Shown here one piece after another: positions 10,460 to 19,841 of a stretch of DNA of 64,000 nucleotides. Both the position numbers and the translations under genes were made by a program. Source of the stretch: Haplosporangium gracile (lineage: Eukaryota > Mortierellomycota > Mortierellomycetes > Mortierellales > Mortierellaceae); the NCBI GenBank assembly GCA_015499985.1, contig JAAAUF010000100.1, forward strand, positions 1,001-65,000, written 5' to 3'. How positions within the stretch are numbered: the first letter of the stretch is position 1; every line of letters begins with the position of its first letter. The notes under the pieces were generated by a model. It had not been told where the DNA came from and searched no databases. It saw only the letters and a list, made by a program, of their open reading frames with translations.

Positions 10460-12644
10460 TTACAACTCATTCTCCTGGAAGAGAGGCCTCCAGGTGTCGT
10501 TGACAAACATGTCAGTAGGATCCTGGGTTTTGCGGACGCGATTGAAGCGTGCAATGCGATCACCGTACTCGCGGCGGAGGTATGGGATCACATCATCAAC
10601 CTTCTCCCACATCTTTGGCCAGTGAGGCCTATTGTTTTAGGTTTGTAGAAAAGAAAATATATGTGAGAACGTGTGAAGTATCAAAATTAATAAATCTGAT
10701 GTACGAAGCGCAAACTAAAGAAAGGAAGATAAAATATACGTACTTGGCGTTGTACTTGCGGATCCAGTTGGAGACGATTCCGGCAGAGTACTCCTCAAAG
10801 CCAGGGGTGGCCGAGGCAGCCATGACGTTGATCATGCAGAAGATAGCCTCAGAGTCCTTGTCGTAGGCGGGCGACAGGATCTTGTCTGACGCCTTGATGA
10901 AGCGGAACTCAATTGCTGTACCCATACGCTCTGGCTTGCTCGTCGTGAACTCCCAGTTCTGTAGAGGGAGAAGGGTAAGAAAAGAAAAGGAACGATAGAG
11001 ACAAGTGTGATGTTAACAGAATGAGGCAAGATGATATCAAAGCCAATGTATAAGGAGAGCAACAGTCAAAAAGGCAAAGAACAACAACGGAAGAGAACAA
11101 ACCTTCTCGACGAGTTCGATGACGGCCTCACAAGCGTTCTTGAAATCAGGATCGACCTTGAATGCAACACCGGCATCAACAACCGTGGTAACACCATCGC
11201 CAATCGGGAAATGCAACGCGTCGGGGATCTCCATCACCCTCGATCCCGTTTGCAACGTCGAAAAGAACGGGTTGTCAACCATTGGTGGCAAACCTTCATA
11301 CTTCTTCAAATCCTCAGCAGGTTCCGTCGTACGCTCCCATTCCTTCACCCAGATATTCTTGTTCTGATCGGGCTGCATAAAATGCTGGAAGGGCCAGTAT
11401 AAAAACTCTGTCGAGTCATTCTTCAGGATACGGGCCTTGAGATTCAAACCGGCCTGAGGTCCTTGGAAGAGTGATGTGAGGGTGGGGAAGGAATCTGTGA
11501 CGCGGAGACGGATGTTCATGACCTCGACCTTGATGGTCGCGGTGTAGATGATTCCGAGGAGGCCCAGGTTCAGGCAGGCGACATTGAAGGCTTCGGGATC
11601 CTTGGCTGCGGAGTAGGTGACGAGTTCGCCGCGGGCATTGACGATTGTCATCTCGGTGACCGTGTCTGACAAGGTTCTCGAGTTCAAACCTGCACCGTGC
11701 TGAAACATTGGTTGTTGTTGTTGAGCAGGAAGATATAATTCGTCGAAAGATTAGCATGAGTTTGTTGGAGGAGATGCATTTTTGAAATCGATACATACGT
11801 GCGAAATGAAAGGAAGAACTTACGCAGCCCATAGTGAGGATACCTCCAACGCGGACCTGAGAAGGAGCATCGAAAAAATATTATGAATGAGGGGTTAGAA
11901 AAAGTCAATTGCTATGCGCATAGGTGCTTTGTCCCCACACAGCAGAAGCAAAGCCAAGGGTAAGTGACCTCCTTATCCACTATCCAACACGTGCATAAAT
12001 TTGAATTTCAGGCGTAGGAGTTGGGAAAATAAAATCTAGGGGCAAGAGGTGCTGGTGCGCTGACTGACTGATCGATTGATCGATACATCTTTGTTCCATG
12101 AAAAAAACAAAGCGATGAAAAAGAACAACGGACACAATAACAGTTCATCAAAAACGAATCGAAAGCAAAGAATAGCAGTGCGAATACTTACGACATCGGG
12201 GAGGACGTTGGAGGGCAAGGCCAGTGGGGGGCTATGATTCCTCAGGAAGATATCCAACTCCGAGACCAACACTCCAGTCTCCAGAGTCACTGTCCACTCA
12301 TTGCCATCCTGGGCCAGGACCGGATTATGGATCTTGTTTAACCCGTTCACAGAAACCATATAATCGGGTGTGATAGCGGTGGCCGACCAAGAATGGCCGG
12401 AGCCGGCACAGCGGACTTTTTTGTTATCGTTGCGGGCCTCGCGGACGATCACCTTGAGATCCTCGAGGGTTCTGGGGTAGAAGAGACGTTCGGTTTGGAC
12501 GGTTTGGTTGCCACCATAGTTTGTCCAAATGTCCCCACCGGAGAAGGAGACGCCGTCGACGATGGCCATGGGGGTTCCGACCTTGGCAATGGTGATAGTC
12601 TCGAGCTCTTGGGTCTGAGACAGGTTAAGAGTATGGCTGGTCAT
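10460..12644 (-). CDS. ALO1: D-arabinono-1,4-lactone oxidase family FAD enzyme
   Basis: The family oxidises aldono-lactones to (erythro)ascorbate with FAD and O2, in the mitochondrial membrane in yeast. Five exons join in frame: 12644-12192, 11856-11824, 11699-11103, 10958-10744 and 10628-10460. They give 488 residues, a normal length for the family. The N-terminal FAD-binding PCMH domain shows NYGGNQTVQTERLFYPRTLEDL and CAGSGHSWS, whose His sits in the usual flavin-linking motif. It continues with LPSNVLPDVV and MGCHGAGLNSRTLSD. The C-terminal ALO domain carries PHWPKMW, equivalent to the HWxK motif, and ends DMFVNDTWRPLFQENEL. Substrate choice between arabinono- and gulono-lactone cannot be read from the sequence. 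No clear signal peptide or mitochondrial presequence is present. Confidence 0.9.
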
Positions 12645-13814
12645 TGTGGGAATGTGCGTGTGTCTTTGGTTGTTTTGTTTGGTGGAGATATGTGATGTTG
12701 GGCAGGGAGTGAGAATGAAAGAGGGTGAGAAGGCTGAAGAAGAAGAAAGAAGGTATTTATGCGAGCATTGAGCTTTTGAGTGCTACTTTTTTTTATTGGG
12801 AGGCGTCAAAAAAAAAGAGACGCGTGCGTGAACAACGACGAAGAGGGACAAGCAAAATTCTTAGTTCAGTCTATGAAATACGAATGGATAAATGACCAAG
12901 GTAGAGTCTTTTTGTTTTCTTTTGTTCCCACCACATGGTCTGGGTTCAATTATCGACCTCCTCCTTCACCCTTCACATTCACGACACGTCTCGACAGAGA
13001 GACTATGCCAAAAAAAAAATTAATAGACGATAGGCAATGCCTCCGATCCCCCTGCCGTTTACCTCTGTTTCCTTGTTGATGTCTTTTTTCGCCTCCACGC
13101 TTCTTTTTTTTTTGTTTGCTGCCTTTGCATAATGCATATTCGCGTTGTTGAGGCCCCTTTAGTCACGTTTTCATGGACGCGAAGTTAGGAAGAAGAGAAG
13201 CCAGGGCATTGAACCCCTTCTCTCCCCCTGCTTGTTGTCTTTTTTTGCTTGCATTCTCAACCCCCTTCAGCTCTGTTTTGCTCTGCTTGGACGTATGCTG
13301 CAGAAGAAGGATGCATGGACCTCCTATTCTTTCACGACCAATCACTCCGCTATCCATACCCTAAAGTGAGAAGGAAAAGCAATTTGGCTTCGTTGCCTTA
13401 GTATGGATCTTCATTGTCAACAGTTGAAAGAATAGCCCGTCCGTTTTCACTTATTTTTTTGCAGGACGTGCTTTGTATTCTTCACTCTTGTATTGTAGGA
13501 ATGCGTTGCGGCGACCCCCTCATCCGTTTATTTTGCACGCAAAAATACGTTGGGGGAGAGAGGTGTCTGTCTCGCTCTCACACTCTTTTTCTTCGTTCAC
13601 GTCTTCAATTTCATTTTTTTTTTTTTTTTTTGTTTCCTTCATTGTATTCATTGCTTGCTATTTTTCACATGCACCAAGTTTTGCCTTCATACCCACCTTT
13701 TCGACTTTGGCGTGAGAAATGAAAAAATGACTCCTGTATTAATGAAATTTCTAGACAATACTTAATCTTCCTCTCCTCTTTCCGCCCAGCCACTAACCTC
13801 CACAACTACCGCAC
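12645..13814. other. Intergenic: ALO upstream region
   Basis: About 1.2 kb upstream of the ALO start and downstream of the glycosyltransferase-like gene. It contains T-runs (13101-13112, 13615-13632) and a few short open frames of low complexity. A weak TATA-like CATAAATA on the minus strand lies about 110 bp upstream of the ALO ATG (near 12755). I see no gene. Confidence 0.45.
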
Positions 13815-16800
13815 TCAATCATAAAGCCCCGTATAAGCAGGCCTCAACTGCCTCTGAATATAATTCGAGAACGTACTAGCGGGGGTTCCAAAGAACGCCG
13901 CAGCCTTGGCAACAACCATCGCATCCACCATCGGGATCAAGAACCTCGTCATCAACGTCCCATCCTCCGGGTTTCGGTACTGTGTCAACGGTTCCAAATC
14001 CTCGGCAAAATCGTCAAGGGTAAAGATACAGTCAAAGGTTGAGAAGAGTCGGTCGAATATGGGGTTGGACCGTGGCTGGTGGGCGTCGGTGGCGAGATAG
14101 ATGGGTGTGTAGCGGCCGTTGGATCGTCGTTTAGGTTTTGGGGTGGATGGGTCATCGCTGGTAGGGACTTGCATCAGTGGTTGCTGTTGCTCATGTTGCT
14201 GTGGCTGTTGATTGGAAGAGGGAGGTGGTTTCATGGGGGGATGTCCCAATTCACGTTTGCGCTTTCGATCCTGTTGCTGTTGCAAGAGTTGTCCCTTCAG
14301 AGCCCGATGGTGGTTTATAGCCCGGGTGCGACATTGCTCAATCGACAGACGTCCTTGGTTCTTTGGCGGGGGAGGTGGTGTACCGCTGCTGCTGCTTCCA
14401 ACGACTGCAGGATCTGTCTTCGACATAGCAATGGTAGGGTCGGACATCCCAATCTGCCACATAAGCTCCTGCCGAATATTCTCAATCGTGTCCCTGGCCT
14501 TCAACGAAAAGTGCCCATCAGACATCCGGATATGGATCCCCACAAACCCAGCCTCCATCGGGTCTCCGAACTCACCCACTCCACCTCCATGATCTCCAGC
14601 ACTTCCAACATCCCCCTCGATACGCCCACTAATCTTGTCCGCAATACTCTGACTAGTCGTCTGCAAGATCTCGGTCTGGATAATCAGATGATCTCGAATC
14701 ATCTGCAACCAAGCCTTGGCCTCCAGTGACTCGATCGCAACCCTTCCAGTCCCAAAGATCGACCCCAGGTGAATCAGTCTCTCAGGTCGTTGAGCAAGCC
14801 AATCAATCGTGAACTCTTGGACAAACTTGGTTCGGGTCTTTTGGGACTCTGTGGCGTTAGGGGTTTCGGAGAACCGGTAGTCGTAGAGACTGGTGTCGTC
14901 AAAGAACAGGACATCGGCTTCTGAACGGAGAAGAGGCGGTTTGAGTTTCTCGCTGTCGTCGCCGGTGTCGCTCTCGGTGTCCTGAGCGGTGTCGCCTCCA
15001 TTTACTGTTTTCTGTCTAGGTCCATCACCCTCACTGTTCTTTTCAGTCTTCTCTCCACCCGATTCTCCATCAGTATCTGCATGAGACGGCTTTGATTCCT
15101 CGGTGCTGACTTTGTCCGGAGATTTCAGCGGAACTGTGTCTGCTGATGGTGCTGGTGCGATTGATTTCTCAGGATGGAGAAAAGCGATATTGAACTGGCT
15201 CTCAAGGTAGGCCATCGACATGGATTCACGTGTCAGGATACGGACATAGCGTCGAAGAGGGTCCAGGTCAAAGAACAGATCCCAATCCGTCATTGTCCAA
15301 GACTCATACTGAAGACATTCGGCTGGCAGAGGGGCCCACTGAACAGAACGGCTCGGCTTTTCCTTTTTGGCTGCTGTTGCTGCAGAAGAGGGAGGACGAT
15401 GATCGTGATGCTGCTCTGGAGGTATCGCCTGATGTTGTTGCTGCTGTTGTTGCTGTTGAACGGCGTATTGTTCTGCAAGTTGTTGCTTCTCGAGATGAGA
15501 AAAATCGGTCGACTTTTTCTGCTTTTGCTTCTCTGTGCCAGCCGATCTCGGTTCAATCACTGCCGCGCCTGCTGTTGTCGCGTCTAGTGGTAGAGATGGT
15601 GACTCGATAGGCATAGATCGCTTTTTGAATCGCAGCCCAGCAGCCTTCTGATCGATCGGTCGTTCAGGAGCCGGCAAATAAAGCGGCAACGCAGCTCCCT
15701 CTATATCCATCTGCATCTGCTGTGACAACAGCCTTCCTCTTCCTCCAGGACCTCCACGAAAACGCTGTCGTTGCTTCTGCAGACTGTCCCGGTACCGCTG
15801 TGTCTTCTGTTGCTGTCGTAAGGTATAGTACTCTGGTCGCCAATCGAAACCATCATCCCGATCATCCATGCCCTCGTCATCCTCGTCGTCGTCAAGGATC
15901 CCCATCTGCAAGGAAGTTGGATCTCTTTCGTAATCATACCCACCAGCCCGTCGTCGTCGTCGTCGTCTTCGTTGCTCTGTTTCAAAGTCGCTGTTGCCAA
16001 CTTCGTCGTCCTCCCCATCACCCACAGCTTGACTCCAATCCTTGATATGATCGAACCCCTCGTCTCCTTCTTCCTCCTCGACTTCCTCGACTTCTTGTTC
16101 GTCTTCAAGGTCCATGATGTTGCCGAGATCTCCATCACCCGTCGCGATCCTGACTCGGTCTCGGTCCTCCTCGTCTGGTTCTTCGATCCATGACTGGAAC
16201 CCCTCGTCTTCCTCCTCCATCTCCTCCTCCATCTCCTCCTCTGCTTCCTCCACCTCTGCCTCGGCTGTCTCTAGCGTCGATTGCTCTATGCTCTCGCCTC
16301 CAGGAGTGGGGTTGACTGACTCGTCCTTGTCTGCCAGATTGATGGCTGGTACACCCTGCTGAGTGTCTAGAGTCGCTGCCAGCTCCTCCGATAGGACGGT
16401 CCCTCCTGCCTGTGTATCGTCCTTGATCTCCAGCTCAGCAGCAGATTCAGCAGGCTCAACAGTCATCTTCTTCGGCTCTTGAACAGGCACGGGTAAGGGC
16501 AAGGGCAAGGGCACTTTCTGAACAACCGTGTCTATTGATTGTGGTGGCAGCGGTTTCTGAGGGTGATGTTCGCGGTGGTATTCTTGTTCCTGCTTCTCCC
16601 TACCACCCACTCCCTTGCTCTCCACACCACCATTCTCACCCTCCTCATCCTCAAAATCAACCTGGCTCTCAATAATAGCCCGACAATGCTCCAGCCCAAT
16701 CTTGGTCTGATATAACAACCTCGAATGCAACAGATGGAACGTCAACCACGGCATCGGTGGACCCAGATACACCTTGGGCATGATCAACGTCCGATTCAAA

Positions 16801-17489
16801 AGTCGAGCCAACAAGAGGGCGTTCTCGAGTTCTGTCCGTTGGTTGTGAAAGCCCGAATGTGGGAGGAAGGTGAGGTATTTTGTTGTTGGGTCCTGATTGA
16901 TCCTTTTTTCTGCCTCTTCGACTTCGTTGAGTTTGTCTCGTTGCTGTCCCTCAGAAGTATTGCCTCCACTGTTCGCAGCAGTTCCTGCAGTGGCGGTGCC
17001 ATTGCCTTCAAAGGTCTGGTCATCCTGCGTGTGAGAATGAAGGTACCCGGGCCGATAGGTTGTAATAAGATGCTGAGGCAATGGCTTCATTTGGATTCCT
17101 TCGACAAGCTTCCGTTGTTCCAAAAGGTAGTTGTATTCCGATCCCTCAGCTGCCGCTCCTGCTCTTTCTCCTGCTGTTCCTCCAGCACCTCCATCTCCAT
17201 TAGCGTCAGATCCATCCGCAGGTCTGTTGAGCTGAGAAGCAGGCGGAGGAAGACTAGCGTCTTTCTGCTGGAATGTGATATGCTCAAAAGTCCCTGGCGA
17301 CAAGTCTTGGACGACCCTATCTGTTGCTTGATGTTGACTAGACGAACTTGTCGTTTTGAGGAGCGGGAACTGTCGTGGCAGTCTTGGGAGAGATGAGGGG
17401 GAGAAGACAAAGAGGAAGAGGAAGATAATGTTGACGATGGGGACCAGCGGGACCCATAACCGGCGTTTGTATGCGAGTATGGAAATCAT
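13815..17489 (-). CDS. Large type II membrane protein with O-fucosyltransferase-like domain
   Basis: A single-exon gene of 1224 residues from the ATG at 17489. An ATG 20 codons upstream is also in frame, but starting at 17489 gives the classic short basic tail (MISILAYKRR) before one hydrophobic anchor (VPLVPIVNIIFLFLFVF), as in Golgi glycosyltransferases. Around residue 204 is KYLTFLPHSGFHNQRTELEN followed by ALLLARLLNRTLIMP. Around residue 760 is ESWTMTDWDLFFDLDPLRRY. Around residue 1010 is VGIHIRMSDGHFS. The C-terminus has PIYLATDAHQPRSNPIFDRL and DAMVVAKAAAFFGTPASTFSNYIQR. These resemble the GDP-fucose protein O-fucosyltransferase superfamily, with the HxR donor motif and the closing S/T-F-S block. 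Between the first and second blocks are roughly 500 low-complexity residues, strongly acidic with poly-Arg and poly-Gln runs. The acceptor is unknown. Confidence 0.7.
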   Translation of the reverse strand: MISILAYKRRLWVPLVPIVNIIFLFLFVFSPSSLPRLPRQFPLLKTTSSSSQHQATDRVVQDLSPGTFEHITFQQKDASLPPPASQLNRPADGSDANGDGGAGGTAGERAGAAAEGSEYNYLLEQRKLVEGIQMKPLPQHLITTYRPGYLHSHTQDDQTFEGNGTATAGTAANSGGNTSEGQQRDKLNEVEEAEKRINQDPTTKYLTFLPHSGFHNQRTELENALLLARLLNRTLIMPKVYLGPPMPWLTFHLLHSRLLYQTKIGLEHCRAIIESQVDFEDEEGENGGVESKGVGGREKQEQEYHREHHPQKPLPPQSIDTVVQKVPLPLPLPVPVQEPKKMTVEPAESAAELEIKDDTQAGGTVLSEELAATLDTQQGVPAINLADKDESVNPTPGGESIEQSTLETAEAEVEEAEEEMEEEMEEEDEGFQSWIEEPDEEDRDRVRIATGDGDLGNIMDLEDEQEVEEVEEEEGDEGFDHIKDWSQAVGDGEDDEVGNSDFETEQRRRRRRRRAGGYDYERDPTSLQMGILDDDEDDEGMDDRDDGFDWRPEYYTLRQQQKTQRYRDSLQKQRQRFRGGPGGRGRLLSQQMQMDIEGAALPLYLPAPERPIDQKAAGLRFKKRSMPIESPSLPLDATTAGAAVIEPRSAGTEKQKQKKSTDFSHLEKQQLAEQYAVQQQQQQQQHQAIPPEQHHDHRPPSSAATAAKKEKPSRSVQWAPLPAECLQYESWTMTDWDLFFDLDPLRRYVRILTRESMSMAYLESQFNIAFLHPEKSIAPAPSADTVPLKSPDKVSTEESKPSHADTDGESGGEKTEKNSEGDGPRQKTVNGGDTAQDTESDTGDDSEKLKPPLLRSEADVLFFDDTSLYDYRFSETPNATESQKTRTKFVQEFTIDWLAQRPERLIHLGSIFGTGRVAIESLEAKAWLQMIRDHLIIQTEILQTTSQSIADKISGRIEGDVGSAGDHGGGVGEFGDPMEAGFVGIHIRMSDGHFSLKARDTIENIRQELMWQIGMSDPTIAMSKTDPAVVGSSSSGTPPPPPKNQGRLSIEQCRTRAINHHRALKGQLLQQQQDRKRKRELGHPPMKPPPSSNQQPQQHEQQQPLMQVPTSDDPSTPKPKRRSNGRYTPIYLATDAHQPRSNPIFDRLFSTFDCIFTLDDFAEDLEPLTQYRNPEDGTLMTRFLIPMVDAMVVAKAAAFFGTPASTFSNYIQRQLRPAYTGLYD

Positions 17490-18117
17490 TTTTTTGCATA
17501 GAAAGGATGGCACGCGAAAAAAATAAGGTTGTAGAACGAGCGCAGCCACGCTCGATAGTAAAAGAAGGAAGTGAACGTGAATAGGTGAAGGAGTGAGTGA
17601 ATGAATGAATGAATAAGTGAAGGTGAGGAAGAAGAAAGGAAGAGAGGAAGAGAAGAAAGGTTGACAAAGGCGTGCCTTGACAGCAACTTCGTTTATTCAC
17701 CTTTCCTTCAAAAAAGAAAGAAAATAGGCGGCGCGGAAGGAAAGGAATGCCTCTTCCTCTTTCTTTGCCCCTTGTTTCTCTCTCTCTTTCCCATCCCTTT
17801 TTTGACGTGTCATCTTGCCTAAATTAACTCCCTTTGGACCTCCTTTTTTCTGTCATCTTCATTCTTGTTTGTGCTGACAACATCAACAAGGAGGAGGACA
17901 GATGGACAACAAAAAGCGAAAAGAAGAGCGATGCAGAGAAAGAGTCACTACTCCGACATAGAATATCCTTGTGAGATGCTTTAGCCATTCAAGGAACAGA
18001 AAATAAAGAGACGTAAATGCTTTTTATGCTTAGTATATTTCAGGTGCAAAGCAAAGGGTCAAATCTGAAGGAACACGCAAGAAATTCAAAAACCACTTCT
18101 TCCTCTGCCCGTAAGAT
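17490..18117. other. Intergenic: upstream of the glycosyltransferase-like gene
   Basis: This carries the leader of the minus-strand glycosyltransferase-like gene and the 3' flank of the orphan gene. The stretch 17580-17700 is purine-rich on the plus strand, so the leader is pyrimidine-rich in its sense direction. A TGAATAAACG-type sequence near 17690 resembles the AATAAAAG seen at a similar distance upstream of ECH1. It may be a weak TATA substitute. No gene is seen. Confidence 0.4.
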
Positions 18118-19596
18118 CTATTCGTCAGTTGTCTGATCCAACCGCAGCTTCTCGACATGTTCAGTGAGTACAGTAGTGACATCGTCCTCCTTTTCCTTCT
18201 CCTCAACGTCTCCGCGATCACTCTCGGATGGAGCAGGGTAGTCGGTCTTGAGCATGGGGTTGGTCGACGCAGGAACAAACGCAATCGTCCGGAGCTTGCC
18301 TCCGTTACTGTAACCGCCACCATCTTTGCCGAATGCAAGACGACTTCCAGGTTTGACGGGCTCGGTTCCGGAGAACGATCGGGATGCCCTGGTGTAGTAG
18401 TCGTACTGATCCATGGGTTCTTCCTGACGCGGTGTTGTGGATGTTGCTGTTGTGTTGGTGTTGTTGTCCTGTGTATCCTTGTTGGAGAGTCGGGGACTGT
18501 CCTGCTTGCGGTGCCGTTGCTTTGTCTTTCCTTGGGCTTGGGTTTGGGCTTGAGTCTGCTGCGGCGCCTGTTGCTGCGGCTGAGACAACTGTGTCTGGGG
18601 CTGTGGCGACGAAGATCCGGAAACTGCGAGGCCCCCCGACCTCCTTCCACCCACGATATGTCCCTGCGCCTGTCCCTGCGCTTGGTTCTGTCCTTGCCGT
18701 TGCCCTCCAGAAGGGAAACCATTTGAACCCTTATGAGGAGTGTGAGAAGCCTGCTGCTGCTTGTGCTGTCCATAAGGTCGACCTCCTTGGTATTGCTGAC
18801 CACCAGGACGACGCGCCTCCAAAGCACGTCCATCAGCCGTAATCTGCAACCCCTGCTGGACCAAAATCGGCTTACTAACACTCGCCAAAATCGTCTGCTT
18901 CTGCGGCCCATAGCTCTGATTCTTGACCGAAGTCCTCGACTGATAACTTGGCAACCCCACCCCTCTCTCCAGTGCAACCTTGATCAGATCTAGTCCCTTG
19001 GCTTGCAACTCGGGATCATTCTTGACTTGTGCGTACTGAAAGATCAATGAGACCAGGCAATTATCGATGGTCTCGTCGTTACGGATTGGGGGTTGGCGTT
19101 GGAGGTAGAACATGTAGACGACATTGGATTCGGAGGGTGTGGGTGCGTAGCGGACCAAGGCGGCGATTGACCATTGGATTAGGCGCATGTCCTCTTCTGT
19201 AAGTTGTTTTGTGTACTGTCCTGTTGTCTCGTCTTCGACAAAATCACTGAACTTGGACGTTGTTGTTGACGAGGCTCGTCTTCCTCCTTGTGTTGCTGCA
19301 GCTGTTCCGTCTGTTATCGTTGTTGTGAGCGACGAGGATGATGGGGGTGAAGAAGGCTTGGCGGTGTTCTCTGTAGGTGCTGCTGTCTCGGTATCAACCT
19401 CGCCAATTACTGCGGCAGCGGAAGCGGCCTTTTCGGAGGCAATAATAACTGGGGCGAGATAGGAAGTGAGGAGGGTCAAGGCGTTGTCCCATTGCTTGAG
19501 GTCGCGGACCTCATGGGTGATGGCCCAGTGGATGTGTTCGACCCGCAACATGTCCTTGCGATCGTAGTCTTCGATGTCCTTGAGTGTCATCGGCAT
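18118..19596 (-). CDS. Uncharacterised 492-residue protein, Gln/Ser-rich C-terminal half
   Basis: I do not recognise a family. The open frame extends further upstream, but the ATG at 19596 (MPMTLKDIEDYDRKDML) begins the ordered, charged part. The upstream frame reads as hydrophobic junk from the leader. Two helical-looking conserved blocks occur: YDRKDMLRVEHIHWAITHEV plus RDLKQWDNALTLLTSYLAPVI near the N-terminus, and QLTEEDMRLIQWSIAALVRYA plus a YMFYLQRQPPIRNDETIDNCLVSL segment near residues 150-220. The C-terminal half is rich in Q, G and S and looks disordered. It contains KQRHRKQD, a possible nuclear signal, and an acidic tail. There is no signal peptide from the chosen start and no membrane segment. 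It is a single exon, lying 245 bp downstream of the carboxylase gene on the same strand. Confidence 0.7.
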   Translation of the reverse strand: MPMTLKDIEDYDRKDMLRVEHIHWAITHEVRDLKQWDNALTLLTSYLAPVIIASEKAASAAAVIGEVDTETAAPTENTAKPSSPPSSSSLTTTITDGTAAATQGGRRASSTTTSKFSDFVEDETTGQYTKQLTEEDMRLIQWSIAALVRYAPTPSESNVVYMFYLQRQPPIRNDETIDNCLVSLIFQYAQVKNDPELQAKGLDLIKVALERGVGLPSYQSRTSVKNQSYGPQKQTILASVSKPILVQQGLQITADGRALEARRPGGQQYQGGRPYGQHKQQQASHTPHKGSNGFPSGGQRQGQNQAQGQAQGHIVGGRRSGGLAVSGSSSPQPQTQLSQPQQQAPQQTQAQTQAQGKTKQRHRKQDSPRLSNKDTQDNNTNTTATSTTPRQEEPMDQYDYYTRASRSFSGTEPVKPGSRLAFGKDGGGYSNGGKLRTIAFVPASTNPMLKTDYPAPSESDRGDVEEKEKEDDVTTVLTEHVEKLRLDQTTDE

Positions 19597-19841
19597 GTTG
19601 GCTGTTGCGTGTCTTTTGTTGGAAGGTGAGAATGAGGTTGGGTGAAGAGAAAAGAAAAGAGAAAGCAACAGGGTTGCGCACATGAAAGGCAAAAAAATGG
19701 TATATGCAGGGACTGTCTTTTGCCTTAGAAGGAAAAAAGAACCATCCGCAGTAACGACACGCATTAGCATACAGATGTGGATTTGGACAAATAATATTTT
19801 GTAATCGAAATAAACAGAGGAGGGAGAGAAAGAAAAGAAAA

